A stretch of DNA of 64,000 nt, from the NCBI GenBank assembly GCA_965214015.1, contig CBDCAS010000022.1, positions 310,001 through 374,000 on the forward strand, read 5' to 3'. The translations under genes and the position numbers were made by a program. Below, one piece after another: positions 7,706-16,567 of this stretch. The notes under the pieces were generated by a model that was given only the letters and a program-made list of their open reading frames with translations, did no database searches and was not told where the DNA came from. Each line of letters opens with the position of its first letter. Position 1 is the stretch's first letter. The DNA comes from CBDCAS01 sp965214015 (GTDB lineage: Bacteria > Pseudomonadota > Gammaproteobacteria > Coxiellales > Coxiellaceae).

Positions 7706-8203
7706 ATGGAAATAAAAATAGAGCCGTTAGAGCGACTCCATAACCGTAACGATTTCGATTGCGGTATTAAAGAACTAAACAACTTCTTAAGGAAATATTC
7801 TTTCCAGAATCAAAAAAGCAACATTAGTAAAACCTTCATCGCTGTTGATAGCGAACAGCCTGCAGCAAAGGATGTACTTGGATTTTATACACTATCCACT
7901 GGGCAAATTAATTTTGATGTGCTGCCTAAAGGGGTTAAACATCCAAGGTACCCTGTATCCATCGCACGACTTGCAAGATTAGCAATTGATCTTAAATATC
8001 AGGGGAGAGGGGTTGGTAGATTTTTATTATATGACGCTTTACAGAAAATAAAGACGATATCGCAAATGGTCGGTATATTTGCGGTTGTTGTTGATGCTAA
8101 AGACGCAAAAGCAAAATCATTTTATGAGCGTTATGGATTTGTTTCGTTACAAGATTCTGATTTGACTCTTTGTTTACCAATGAAAGTAATAGATCGACTT
8201 TGA
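7706..8203 (+). CDS. tacT: TacT-type GNAT toxin
   Basis: A 165-residue GNAT with the features of toxins that acetylate the amino group of charged tRNAs: LERLHNRNDFDCGIKELNNFL at the start, the acetyl-CoA binding core IARLARLAIDLKYQGRGVGRFLL and the catalytic tyrosine in SFYERYGF near the end. It follows its antitoxin by 6 bp. Family members stop translation and promote dormancy. No residue needed for activity looks missing. Confidence 0.85.
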   Translation: MEIKIEPLERLHNRNDFDCGIKELNNFLRKYSFQNQKSNISKTFIAVDSEQPAAKDVLGFYTLSTGQINFDVLPKGVKHPRYPVSIARLARLAIDLKYQGRGVGRFLLYDALQKIKTISQMVGIFAVVVDAKDAKAKSFYERYGFVSLQDSDLTLCLPMKVIDRL

Positions 8204-8364
8204 GAGGCACTGTTGCAAGAAATGGCCATGTGCTAGTATAGCCAGCTGATTAAGCCAAAAGGCTCCCTAAGGTACTAATGGAATGGTCCCTACCCCCTTT
8301 AAACAGGCTTGGTAATGAGCCAGGATGATTGATGTATCCTTCAACAAAAAGTGGAGAAACCATT

Positions 8365-9384
8365 ATGGATATTACTACATTGGGCATAGACCTAGCAAAG
8401 AATGTTTTTCAACTACATGGTGTTGATGTGAACGGACAACCTAGCTGCAAGAAAAAAGTGTCACGGGAAAAATTAACTGAATTCATTGCCAATTTACCCC
8501 CTTGTCTGATTGGTATAGAAGCCTGCGGAGGATCAAACTTTTGGGCGAGGAAATTTACTGAGTTTGGACACACCATAAAAATTATGGGAGCGCAATTTGT
8601 TAAACCCTATGTTAAATCCAATAAAAATGACGCCTTAGATTCAGAAGCTATTTGTGAAGCAGTCAGAAGACCAACAATGCGATTTGTTGCCATGAAAAGT
8701 ATTGAACAACAAGATATTCAATCTATCCATCGAGTACGTTCACGTATTGTTAAGCAAAGAACAGCCTTAGTTAATCAAATACGTGGTTTGCTAGCAGAAT
8801 ATGGTGTGGTTGTTGCACAAGGGATATCTCATGTTCGTAAAAGACTGCCTGAAATCATAGAAAACAACGAGAATGAACTAAGTGCTACCGGAAGACAACT
8901 ATTTAATGAGCTACTGTGTGAGTTACGTGCCTCAGATGAACGTATTGAACAATATGATCATCAGGTAGAAATGATTTGTAGAAATAATAAAACGTGTCAA
9001 CGACTACTCAAAGTAGAAGGTATTGGCCCACTTACTGCCACAGCTTTAGTCGCTACCATCGGCGATGCAAAACTATTTAAAAATGGGCGCGAAATGTCGG
9101 CCTTTATTGGGCTCGTACCTAAGCAATATTCTTCGGGTGGTAAAACTCGGTTGATGGGTATTAGTAAGCGAGGTGATAAATATTTACGATGTTTATTGAT
9201 TCATGGTGCTAGAGCTGCTATGAGTCGATGTAAAAATCTATCCAATAAGAAATCCAAATGGTTAGAGGATTTAATGGCGAGAAGAGGCAAAAACAGGGCC
9301 ACTGTAGCATTAGCCAATAAAAACGTGAAAATAATGTGGGCCATTATGGCAACGGATGCAACTTACAACCCATGCCATAATTAA
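8365..9384 (+). CDS. IS110-family transposase
   Basis: A 339-residue DEDD transposase. The RuvC-like N-terminal domain shows TLGIDLAKNVFQ, IGIEACGG and KNDALDSEAI with the acidic residues. The C-terminal Tnp_20 domain shows LLKVEGIGPLTATALVATIGD and FIGLVPKQYSSGGKTRLMGISKRGD with the conserved serine region. Start set at 8365, where GTGGAGA lies about 8 bp upstream, and not at the earlier ATG at 8329. IS110 elements insert without classical terminal repeats, often guided by a bridge RNA made from the non-coding end; the flanks 8220-8364 and 9385-9500 are the places to look. I do not see clear ends. Confidence 0.85.
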   Translation: MDITTLGIDLAKNVFQLHGVDVNGQPSCKKKVSREKLTEFIANLPPCLIGIEACGGSNFWARKFTEFGHTIKIMGAQFVKPYVKSNKNDALDSEAICEAVRRPTMRFVAMKSIEQQDIQSIHRVRSRIVKQRTALVNQIRGLLAEYGVVVAQGISHVRKRLPEIIENNENELSATGRQLFNELLCELRASDERIEQYDHQVEMICRNNKTCQRLLKVEGIGPLTATALVATIGDAKLFKNGREMSAFIGLVPKQYSSGGKTRLMGISKRGDKYLRCLLIHGARAAMSRCKNLSNKKSKWLEDLMARRGKNRATVALANKNVKIMWAIMATDATYNPCHN

Positions 9385-9730
9385 TTAAGTAGTAGTCATT
9401 CTTACTTTGAGTGACCAATATAGTTGTTTTAGAAAATTGCTAGTCAATGAAAAGAAAGATGATAACCAGGTTGATCCTGCTTTTAACAAAACCTGATTTG
9501 CGACAAGGCTATTATAAGCCGTGGTTCTGTTAAGGAGTTAAAAGCGCGCATATTCCATCTGGGCTCGAGTGAATAAACCACTCACTCATAAGAAGCCGTA
9601 TATATGTATGCAATTATCTTTTGGTTATTATTTTCGAACATTGTCTTGCAAATCGGTAGGGACCATATATGTCGCAATTTTGGTTAATTTGTTATTATTC
9701 TGATCAATTTGATTTTACCCAAGGAAGTAA
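9385..9730. other. Gene-free stretch between IS110 and IS6 remnants
   Basis: About 345 bp without a coding frame. It holds GGTTCTGT (9523-9530) and CATTGTCTTGCAAA near 9639, both of which recall degenerate IS6 ends, and probably the right non-coding end of the IS110 element. Nothing else is recognisable. Confidence 0.35.
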
Positions 9731-10060
9731 ATGATTAGTTTCAAAGGTCGTCATTTTAAAAAAGTCATCATCCTGATGGCGATACGTTGGTACTTAGCCT
9801 ATGCAGTGAGCTAGCGTGATATTGAAGAACTGATGGCAGAGCGAGGGATTCACGTTGATCATTCCACCTTGAATCGTTGGGTTGTCAAATATTCGCCTGG
9901 CCTAGAAGCGGAATTTAGCAAGCGATATAAACGGACAACCGGTGGCAGTTGGCGAATGGATGAGACGTATGTAAAAATGAAAGGGAGGTGGTATTACCTT
10001 TATCGTGCAGTTGATAAATCAGGTGGCACGATTGATTTCATGCTTATCCTGATTGGGTAG
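9731..10060 (+). pseudogene. IS6-family transposase remnant
   Basis: Reading from ATG 9731 gives the standard IS6/IS26 beginning (MISFKGRHFKKVIILMAIRW), then an in-frame TAG in place of the usual tyrosine codon before RDIEELMAERG. The frame resumes with HVDHSTLNRWVVKYSP and the first catalytic aspartate region WRMDETYVKMKGRWYYLYRAVDK, then ends early after GGTIDFMLILIG. The second and third catalytic acids are absent. So the gene is dead by nonsense mutation and truncation. GTTGCGACACAACC near 10139 resembles a right IS6 end. Confidence 0.8.
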
Positions 10061-10172
10061 AGTTTTATTCATCAGCAATTTTATGCCCTCGCCACCTAGT
10101 TACGTCCAGAATAAGATTCATCCTTATCTCATTATAAAGTTGCGACACAACCCCCTAGTTTTCAAATTAACG

Positions 10173-11180
10173 TTATTCTGTATAATAACTAATATACCAA
10201 TTAACAAACGCTCTGATACCTTGCTCGATGGATTGTTTGGGTTGATACCCAAAATCTCGATGAAGTGCTGATATATTCGCAAAAGTAGCAGGGACATCGC
10301 CAGCTTGCATCGGCATCCTATGGTATATTGCTTTTTTTCCTAATGCGTTTTCTAATGCTTTAATAAAATTTAATAAGGGGATAGGGCGACCGCTACCAAT
10401 GTTATAGATACGAAAGGGAGCGTAGCTTGTTGCAGGATCTGGTGTGTGTCCTGACCAGTTAAGGTTTGCTTGGGCAGGATGATCAATAGTCAGTAATATA
10501 CCATCAATAATGTCGTTAATATAGGTGAAATCACGAATCATATGGCCTTTATTATAGAGTTCGATAGGTTGACCTTTTAATATATTATGGGTGAATTTAA
10601 ACAAAGCCATATCAGGACGTCCCCAAGGCCCATATACGGTAAAAAATCGTAATCCAGTACAAGGCAATTGATAAAGGCTTGCATAACTGTGGGCCATAAG
10701 TTCATTGGCTTTTTTGCTAGCTGCATATAAAGCGAGTGGATGATCAATAGCATCGTTTTCAGAGAAGGGTTGCTTTTCGTTGGCACCATAGACAGAACTT
10801 GATGAAGCGAATACTAAATTAGTGACATCATGATGGCGACAACCTTCAAGGATATGGCAGAAGCCGACTATATTAGTCTCTACATACGCATAAGGATTTT
10901 TTAGGGAATAACGCACGCCTGCTTGAGCTGCGAGATTCACAACAACATCAAATTTTTGTTGCTTAAAAAGAAGATGAACAGTGTCTTTGTGTGTAATATC
11001 GATTTTTTGGAATGTAAAATTAGTATATGTATCTAATTGCTTAAGTCGATTGAGTTTTAGGTTCACATCATAATAATCATTTAAATTATCAATGCCGATG
11101 ACACTTTCTCCACGTTCTGATAAGCGTTTTGAGAGATGGTAACCAATAAACCCCGCAGCTCCTGTGATAAGAATTTTCAT
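10173..11180 (-). CDS. UDP-glucuronate 4-epimerase-type NAD-dependent epimerase
   Basis: A 335-residue short-chain dehydrogenase/epimerase. The Rossmann start ILITGAAGFIGYHL binds NAD; FASSSSVYG and YAASKKANE hold the catalytic Ser/Thr and YxxxK; FFTVYGPWGRPDMALF and the insertion DNLNDYYDVNLK are typical of the UDP-glucuronate 4-epimerase group (CapI/LspL type), which make UDP-galacturonate. The ATG at 11180 shares one base with the stop of the upstream dehydrogenase gene (TAATG), so the two are coupled. With the UDP-glucose dehydrogenase at 13993 it forms a UDP-Glc to UDP-GlcA to UDP-GalA route. A UDP-GlcNAcA epimerase (TviC-like) role is the alternative given its operon partner. Confidence 0.8.
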   Translation of the reverse strand: MKILITGAAGFIGYHLSKRLSERGESVIGIDNLNDYYDVNLKLNRLKQLDTYTNFTFQKIDITHKDTVHLLFKQQKFDVVVNLAAQAGVRYSLKNPYAYVETNIVGFCHILEGCRHHDVTNLVFASSSSVYGANEKQPFSENDAIDHPLALYAASKKANELMAHSYASLYQLPCTGLRFFTVYGPWGRPDMALFKFTHNILKGQPIELYNKGHMIRDFTYINDIIDGILLTIDHPAQANLNWSGHTPDPATSYAPFRIYNIGSGRPIPLLNFIKALENALGKKAIYHRMPMQAGDVPATFANISALHRDFGYQPKQSIEQGIRAFVNWYISYYTE

Positions 11181-12492
11181 TATAGTCTCCAAAGTGTGAT
11201 GCCGGCATCGAGAAATTGCTGTTTGTCTAATGCCGATTTGACATCAATAATAATTGGATCGTAGCAAAATTTAGGTTTAAAATCTTGTGGTGTTAGTGTT
11301 GAAAATTCACGATGAGGAACAGCAAATACAAGTGCGTTGAGTTCATTGAGTTCTTCCCAGGAGACTAAATTTAGCTGATAGAGCTGCTGTGCTTTTTCAG
11401 GGTGTGCTCTAGGAGCGTGAATTAAACATTGTATACCATAAGATTGCAGTTCATGAATAATATCAATAACACGTGTATTACGTAAATCATGACAGTTTTC
11501 CTTAAATGTCAGTCCCATAATGCCAACTGTTGCGTTTTTAATTGTATGTCCAGCATGAATCATTTGTTTAATAGTTTCTCCAGCAATGTATTTGCCGACA
11601 TTATCGTTAATGCGACGACCAGCAAGTATCACCTCAGGTTGATAGCCATATTGTTGTGCTTGGTAGGTGAGATAATAAGGATCTACACCGATACAGTGTC
11701 CGCCGACAAGACCTGGTTTAAAAGGTAGGAAGTTCCATTTCGTATTAGCTGCTGCTAAGACTTCGGCTGTATCAAGATTCATGCGATTAAAAATCACCGC
11801 TAGCTCATTCATAAGCGCAATATTAAGATCACGTTGTGTGTTTTCGATGACTTTAGCTGCTTCAGCAGTACGAATATTAGGAGCACGATGAATCCCAGCA
11901 GGCACAATATGGCTGTAGAGCTCAGCAACAATATCCAAGGTATTTTCATCTTGTGCAGAGACCACTTTAACAATGGTTTCTAAACGATGTTCAGAGTCTC
12001 CTGGGTTAATTCGTTCAGGGGAATAAGCCAGGGTAAAATCAGAACCACATCGTAATTTAGATATTCTTTCTAGGGTTGGTGCGCATTCTTCTTCAGTAGT
12101 ACCAGGGTAGACGGTTGATTCGTAGACCACGATATCTCCTGGTTTTTAGATATTGGCCAATGGTTTCAGAAGCGCTAAGTAGCATGGATAGGTCGGGATG
12201 TTTGGAAGCATTAACAGGTGTAGGCACAGCCACAATGTAAAAATTGGCTTTTTTTAAAATATCTGGATTGTTTGAATAAATAATATCCGCTGATTTTTAA
12301 TTCTTTGGAGCTGATTTCATGACTATGATCTTGCCCTTTTTTTAACTCATTAATTCGTTTTTTTAAATTTTTATCATAAGCCATGACGGTGTATTGTTTT
12401 CCCAAAGGCTACTGCTACTGGCAGGACCGACATAGCCTAAACCGATGACAGCAATGTTGCGGGAATATAAATTTGTCTTTTTTTTGAGTCAT
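11180..12492 (-). pseudogene. UDP-N-acetylhexosamine 6-dehydrogenase (TviB/WbpO-like) with five frameshifts in the 5' third
   Basis: From 12130 leftward the frame is intact for 316 codons (VVYESTVYPGTTEEECAP, then FLPFKPGLVGGHCIGVDPYYL with the catalytic Cys, then TVGIMGLTFKENCHDLRN). The N-terminal third is present but needs five single-base deletions to read through as NIAVIGLGYVGLPVAVAFGK, QYTVMAYDKN, KELKSADIIYSNNPD and ANFYIVAVPTPVNASKHPDL. The extra bases fall in A/T runs at 12478-12485, 12397-12400, 12294-12298 and 12143-12147 and in the doublet at 12424-12425. The family oxidises UDP-GlcNAc or UDP-GalNAc to the uronic acid for Vi-like or O-antigen polysaccharide. Either a decayed gene or a sequencing artefact; see findings. 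Confidence 0.8.
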
Positions 12493-12572
12493 GCTAAGAG
12501 CCTATATAAAACTTATAATAAGTTGAATGGATGATATCCTTTTTCAGGACTGTGCTACAATCCCCAAGTCAT

Positions 12573-13996
12573 ATGAATATAGTTCCTGTCATTTTAGGGG
12601 GTGGTGTAGGCTCTCGTTTATGGCCACTGTCACGAGCCGAGTATCCAAAGCAGTATAATACTTTTTTTTCAGAAGATTCTTTGTTTCAAAGTACTCTGCG
12701 TCGTTGTCAGTATTTTTCTAATCGTATTTTTGGTGATTGCAAATGAAGCACATCGTTTTTTAATTCTGGAACAATCCGCTGCTTTAGGTGTACAACCTTA
12801 TATTCTCCTAGAACCAATAGGTCGTGATACAGCCCCTGCTGTGGCCTTGGGAGCTCATTATCTAACCATGCAGGAAGATCCTGTGATGTTAGTGATGCCA
12901 GCAGATCACGTGATAGAAAATACCGATGCCTTTTATGCTGCAGTCAGTCGTGCTCTAGAATTTGCCAATAAAGGATATTTAGTAGCCTTTGGTTGTTATC
13001 CTGACTATCCTAGCAGTGCTTATGGTTATATTCAGCGTGGTGTATTGTGTGGTGATGGAATATATCAAGTATGCGCATTTAAGGAAAAACCAAGTATTCA
13101 CCAAGCTGAGCAATGGATAAAAGAGGGTGATTGTGATTGGAATTCAGGTATTTTTTTTATTCCGTGCTTCAGTATTATTGGATGAATTAGCGCGTTGCGA
13201 TTCCAGTATCTATAAATTGACCCAGCAAGCGATGCGTGCGGTTAATGTAGAAGGCAGCTTTCTAAAGCCTGATGCTATATTTCGCCAATGTCCTGTCAAT
13301 TCTATTGATTATGCAGTGATGGAAAAAACTGATAAAGCGGTGGTCTTACCAGTGAATATAGGGTGGAGCGATGTGGGTTCATGGCGATCACTACATAATC
13401 ATTTACCTAAATCGACTGCAGGTAATACTATTTTAGGGGATGTAATCACAAAAGCAGTTAAAGAGACTTATATCCACTCAAATCATCGTCTTGTAGTAGG
13501 GGTTGGTTTAGAGAATTTAGTGGTTATTGAAACACGTGATGCTGTTTTAATTGCAGATAAATCTCATAGTGAATCTATTAAAACGTGTGTGGCACAGTTG
13601 CAAGCAACAGATCGATTAGAGTTTAAACAGCATACATGTGTGTATCGTCCTTGGGGCGTGTATGAAGTTTTAGAGCGAGGTCATGGTTTTCAAGTGAAAC
13701 GAATTAAAGTAAAGGTCGGTGCTTGTTTGTCCTTACAGAAACATCAACATCGTTCGGAACATTGGGTTCTATTATCAGGAAAAGCTGAGGTTGTTTGTGG
13801 TCAAGAGCTTTTTTTGTTAGAGCCGAATCAATCGACTTATATTCCGAAAAAGAAGCTGCATCGTCTGCGAAATATAGGTGATACTGATTTAGAACTGATT
13901 GAAGTGCAGGTAGGTGATTATCTTGGTGAAGATGATATTATTCGTTACGAAGATCAGTACGGTCGTATACCTTGTGAGCATGAGGCAGGGTCATGA
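12573..13996 (+). pseudogene. manC: Mannose-1-phosphate guanylyltransferase / mannose-6-phosphate isomerase with two frameshifts
   Basis: Three consecutive frames together make one ~474-residue type II PMI-GMP protein. The first has the nucleotidyltransferase signature VPVILGGGVGSRLWPLSR; the second contains LEPIGRDTAPAVALGA and VMPADHVI; the third holds IDYAVMEKTDKAVVLPVNIGWSDVGSW and the C-terminal cupin isomerase (YRPWGVYEVLERG, QKHQHRSEHWVLLSGKAEV, IPKKKLHRLRN). Breaks lie at T-runs near 12726-12730 and 13147-13154; removing one T at each restores the frame. It makes GDP-mannose from Man-1-P and GTP. The 3' end overlaps the next gene by 4 bp. All motifs are kept, so the breaks are recent or artefactual. 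Confidence 0.8.
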
Positions 13997-15312
13997 AACT
14001 CAGTATTTATGGAGTGGGTTATGTAGGTTTGGTAAGCGGTATTTGTCTTGCAAAGCTTGGGCATAAGGTCTGTTGTTATGATATTAATGCAGAAAAGATT
14101 TGCCAATTACAAGAAGGTAATGTGCCCATTTATGAGCCTGGTTTAAACACTTTATTCTCTGAGGTAGTTGCAAATCATAATATTGTTTTTACTTCAGAGT
14201 TTAGTACTGTAGCAGAGCATAGCCTAGTGCATATGATTGCTGTAGGGACACCGCCTCAAGCCGATGGTTCTGCCGACTTATCTCAAATACAGCAGGTAGT
14301 TGAGCGTCTTTCAAAAAAACTAATACCCAATAGCCTTATTATTAATAAATCGACAGTGCCTGTGGGAACGGGCGATACAGTGTATCAATTAATCGGTGGC
14401 TTGTGTGATGTGGTCTCTAATCCAGAATTTTTACAGGAAGGTAGAGCCATTCATAGCTTTATGTATCCAGAGCGGATTATTATTGGTACTAAGAGTGAAC
14501 GTGCTATTGCGCTTATGCGTGAGCTCTATGCTCCTTTAATTGATCGCGGAGTTCCATTGGTGATCCTAAGTGCACGTTCATCAGAGCTCACTAAATATGC
14601 CTCGAATGCATTTTTAGCGACAAAAATTAGTTTTATGAATGAGATGAGCCAATTAGCGGAAAGGTTGGATGTCGATATTAATGAGGTCAAGTTAGGAATG
14701 AGTTATGATCGACGTATTGGTGATCAATTTCTTAATGCTGGTTGTGGTTATGGGGGCTCCTGTTTTCCAAAAGATATCGCTGCCTTAAGAAAGATAGCCG
14801 AGCAGCTTGGCTATCGGCCTCATATGCTAGAAGCTACCCATGTAATTAATGAGCAGCAGAAAAGAGTTTTGTTTCGTAAAATATTCGATTACTTTGAGGG
14901 TAATCTATCAGAACGTTGTATAGCCCTTTGGGGCTTAGCATTCAAACCAGGAACCGATGATATTCGTTCGGCGCCCAGTCTTACTTTGATAGAATCATTA
15001 TGGCAGGCAGGAGCTTATGTTCAAGCCTTCGATCCTATGGCAATGGATAAGATACACGCTCATTATGGAGATCATCCTCAATTACAATTAGGTAATTCAG
15101 CGGAATCTGTTTTAAAAGGGGCAGATGCTTTAGTCATTGTAACAGAATGGCCACAGTTTCTTAAGCCTAATTTTGCTAAAATTAAAGCACTGTTGCATCA
15201 TTCAATTATTTTTGATGGCCGTAATCTTTACGATCCGCAAGTGGTTGCTCATTATAATTTAAATTATTCTGCAATAGGGCATGGTATAGAACAGATAGCT
15301 TTATTAAAATGA
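13993..15312 (+). CDS. ugd: UDP-glucose 6-dehydrogenase
   Basis: A 439-residue protein of the UDP-glucose/GDP-mannose dehydrogenase family. It has the N-terminal NAD-binding fold (YGVGYVGLVSGICLAKLGH), the STVPVGTGD loop, the catalytic cysteine in NAGCGYGGSCFPKD and the C-terminal UDP-binding domain (GLAFKPGTDDIRSAPS, FDGRNLYDP). The DGRNLYDP ending and overall sequence favour UDP-glucose over GDP-mannose as substrate, although the gene overlaps manC by 4 bp (ATGA). It oxidises UDP-glucose to UDP-glucuronate in the cytosol, feeding the epimerase at 10173. Frame intact, in contrast to the two damaged neighbours. Confidence 0.85.
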   Translation: MKLSIYGVGYVGLVSGICLAKLGHKVCCYDINAEKICQLQEGNVPIYEPGLNTLFSEVVANHNIVFTSEFSTVAEHSLVHMIAVGTPPQADGSADLSQIQQVVERLSKKLIPNSLIINKSTVPVGTGDTVYQLIGGLCDVVSNPEFLQEGRAIHSFMYPERIIIGTKSERAIALMRELYAPLIDRGVPLVILSARSSELTKYASNAFLATKISFMNEMSQLAERLDVDINEVKLGMSYDRRIGDQFLNAGCGYGGSCFPKDIAALRKIAEQLGYRPHMLEATHVINEQQKRVLFRKIFDYFEGNLSERCIALWGLAFKPGTDDIRSAPSLTLIESLWQAGAYVQAFDPMAMDKIHAHYGDHPQLQLGNSAESVLKGADALVIVTEWPQFLKPNFAKIKALLHHSIIFDGRNLYDPQVVAHYNLNYSAIGHGIEQIALLK

Positions 15313-15478
15313 GCTCTTTATTCTCTAAAACAGGCTAGGGTTTTTTGATTATTTTGCTTGGTGTTTCGTCTCTAGCTTCCCACGGGTCTATACTTCAAAT
15401 ATTGAGTACCATCTAGATCTCTATTTTTTATGTTTTTAGTCTAACGGTTGTTTTCTTTTTAATCATTGATAATTTAAT
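15313..15478. other. Intergenic, target of an IS insertion
   Basis: About 165 bp of AT-rich DNA downstream of ugd, ending at the left 5-bp target duplication ACAAA (15479-15483). No gene seen. Confidence 0.4.
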
Positions 15479-15483
15479 ACAAA

Positions 15484-16550
15484 CAGGAGTTTCGCACTTT
15501 TGTTTTTAGGTGAATGGCATAATAGATCGAATGCTTTGAGTGATAGCAGGCTTGATGGTATGCCAGTCTTGCTGATAAAAAGAGATTTTGTCTTGTAGGC
15601 GACGCATATTTTTATTAATCCAAGCGATAATGGTCATACAAATGTGATTTCTTTGCGCTCGACCCTTTCGTGCCTGACAACGCTCAATGCCACAAGTCTG
15701 CTTAAGTTCCCGATGATAAGTTTCGATTGACCAACGCGCCTGCACAATAGATTGAATGGTTTCTCGTGTCGGGTGAGTCATATTAGTCGCCACGTAATCA
15801 ACGCGGCTATTTTTAGCCACGAACTTGAATACCGTAACCCACCCATAGCCGCGTAGATGAATAGACAACCCTTCATCTGGAATGACTAAGTTTTCTAATG
15901 TTTGATTTCTATTCACCTTGCGGTTTTTTCGCAAAGGAGTGACCCAAGTCCACCCATGATCTCTTATTGCTTTGAGGTTTTTTAAACTTGAATACCAAGA
16001 ATCCATCACCACCGCCTCAGGAATAAACCCTCTGCTCTTTGCCAAGGAAAGCATCTCACAAAAATGGGTATTTTTTGTTTTGCCATCACTGTCTTTATCA
16101 TAAATTCTATAATCCACTGGAACTCCTTTTCTTTCCTCTAATCCATACCACACCAAATTCACTAAACCTATCCCTGCAATCACATCATGGGCATTACCCG
16201 AATATTGATAATGAACCAAATCTATTTTTTTACTGTGTATTTTTGATAACACTCTATCGTCCACTATTAATAGCGATGGAGTTGAATGATCTACATAGGC
16301 TCGTACCGTTTGCCAAACCTGGGACGGTCTAAAATTTTGATCCGATAACCATCGGCTTATACTGTCATGGGAGAGTGCTGTTTCTGGACTCACCTCTGAT
16401 AACGCTAATCCTGAGTAACGTACACTGCTCGCTTCTAGGAAGGCTCTATAAAGTTCTTTTGTGCATTTGTGTCGAGACAATCTGGGTTTCCTATTCCGTT
16501 CGTTCAATCCTAAAAATTATAATAGTTCATTACTAAATGCGAAACTCCTG
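15484..16550 (-). mobile_element. ~1.07 kb IS element, IS701/ISAba11-like, copy 1
   Basis: The ends are perfect 13-bp inverted repeats, CAGGAGTTTCGCA (15484-15496) and TGCGAAACTCCTG (16538-16550). They are flanked by the 5-bp direct duplication ACAAA (15479-15483 and 16551-16555). One transposase gene fills the element. Size and 5-bp duplication match the ISAba11-type group now placed with IS701; this family name is from memory and similarity of the transposase motifs. Confidence 0.85.
15506..16507 (-). CDS. DDE transposase, IS701/ISAba11-like
   Basis: A 333-residue transposase with the DDE acids in LLIVDDRVLSK, AVVMDSWYSSLKNLK and ARWSIETYHRELKQTCGIERCQ. The VDYRIYDKDSDGKTKNTHFCEML segment is typical of IS701-like and related IS4-superfamily enzymes. 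The frame is complete, and both inverted repeats and the target duplication are intact, so the element is probably still mobile. It is homologous to the neighbour at 16574 but clearly divergent from it, so the pair is not a recent tandem duplication. Confidence 0.85.
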   Translation of the reverse strand: MNERNRKPRLSRHKCTKELYRAFLEASSVRYSGLALSEVSPETALSHDSISRWLSDQNFRPSQVWQTVRAYVDHSTPSLLIVDDRVLSKIHSKKIDLVHYQYSGNAHDVIAGIGLVNLVWYGLEERKGVPVDYRIYDKDSDGKTKNTHFCEMLSLAKSRGFIPEAVVMDSWYSSLKNLKAIRDHGWTWVTPLRKNRKVNRNQTLENLVIPDEGLSIHLRGYGWVTVFKFVAKNSRVDYVATNMTHPTRETIQSIVQARWSIETYHRELKQTCGIERCQARKGRAQRNHICMTIIAWINKNMRRLQDKISFYQQDWHTIKPAITQSIRSIMPFT

Positions 16551-16567
16551 ACAAAGTTTGACAAACT

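Noticed and set aside
8353..9500. Terminal inverted repeats for the IS110 element
   Set aside because: AGCCAGGAT and AACCAGGTTGATCCTG on the two sides look related by eye, but alignment is too weak to call ends.
10173..11180. Naming the epimerase tviC
   Set aside because: Operon position with a TviB-like gene suggests it, but the DNLNDYYDVNLK insertion and GLRFFTVYGPWGRPDMA fit UDP-glucuronate 4-epimerases better; left without symbol.
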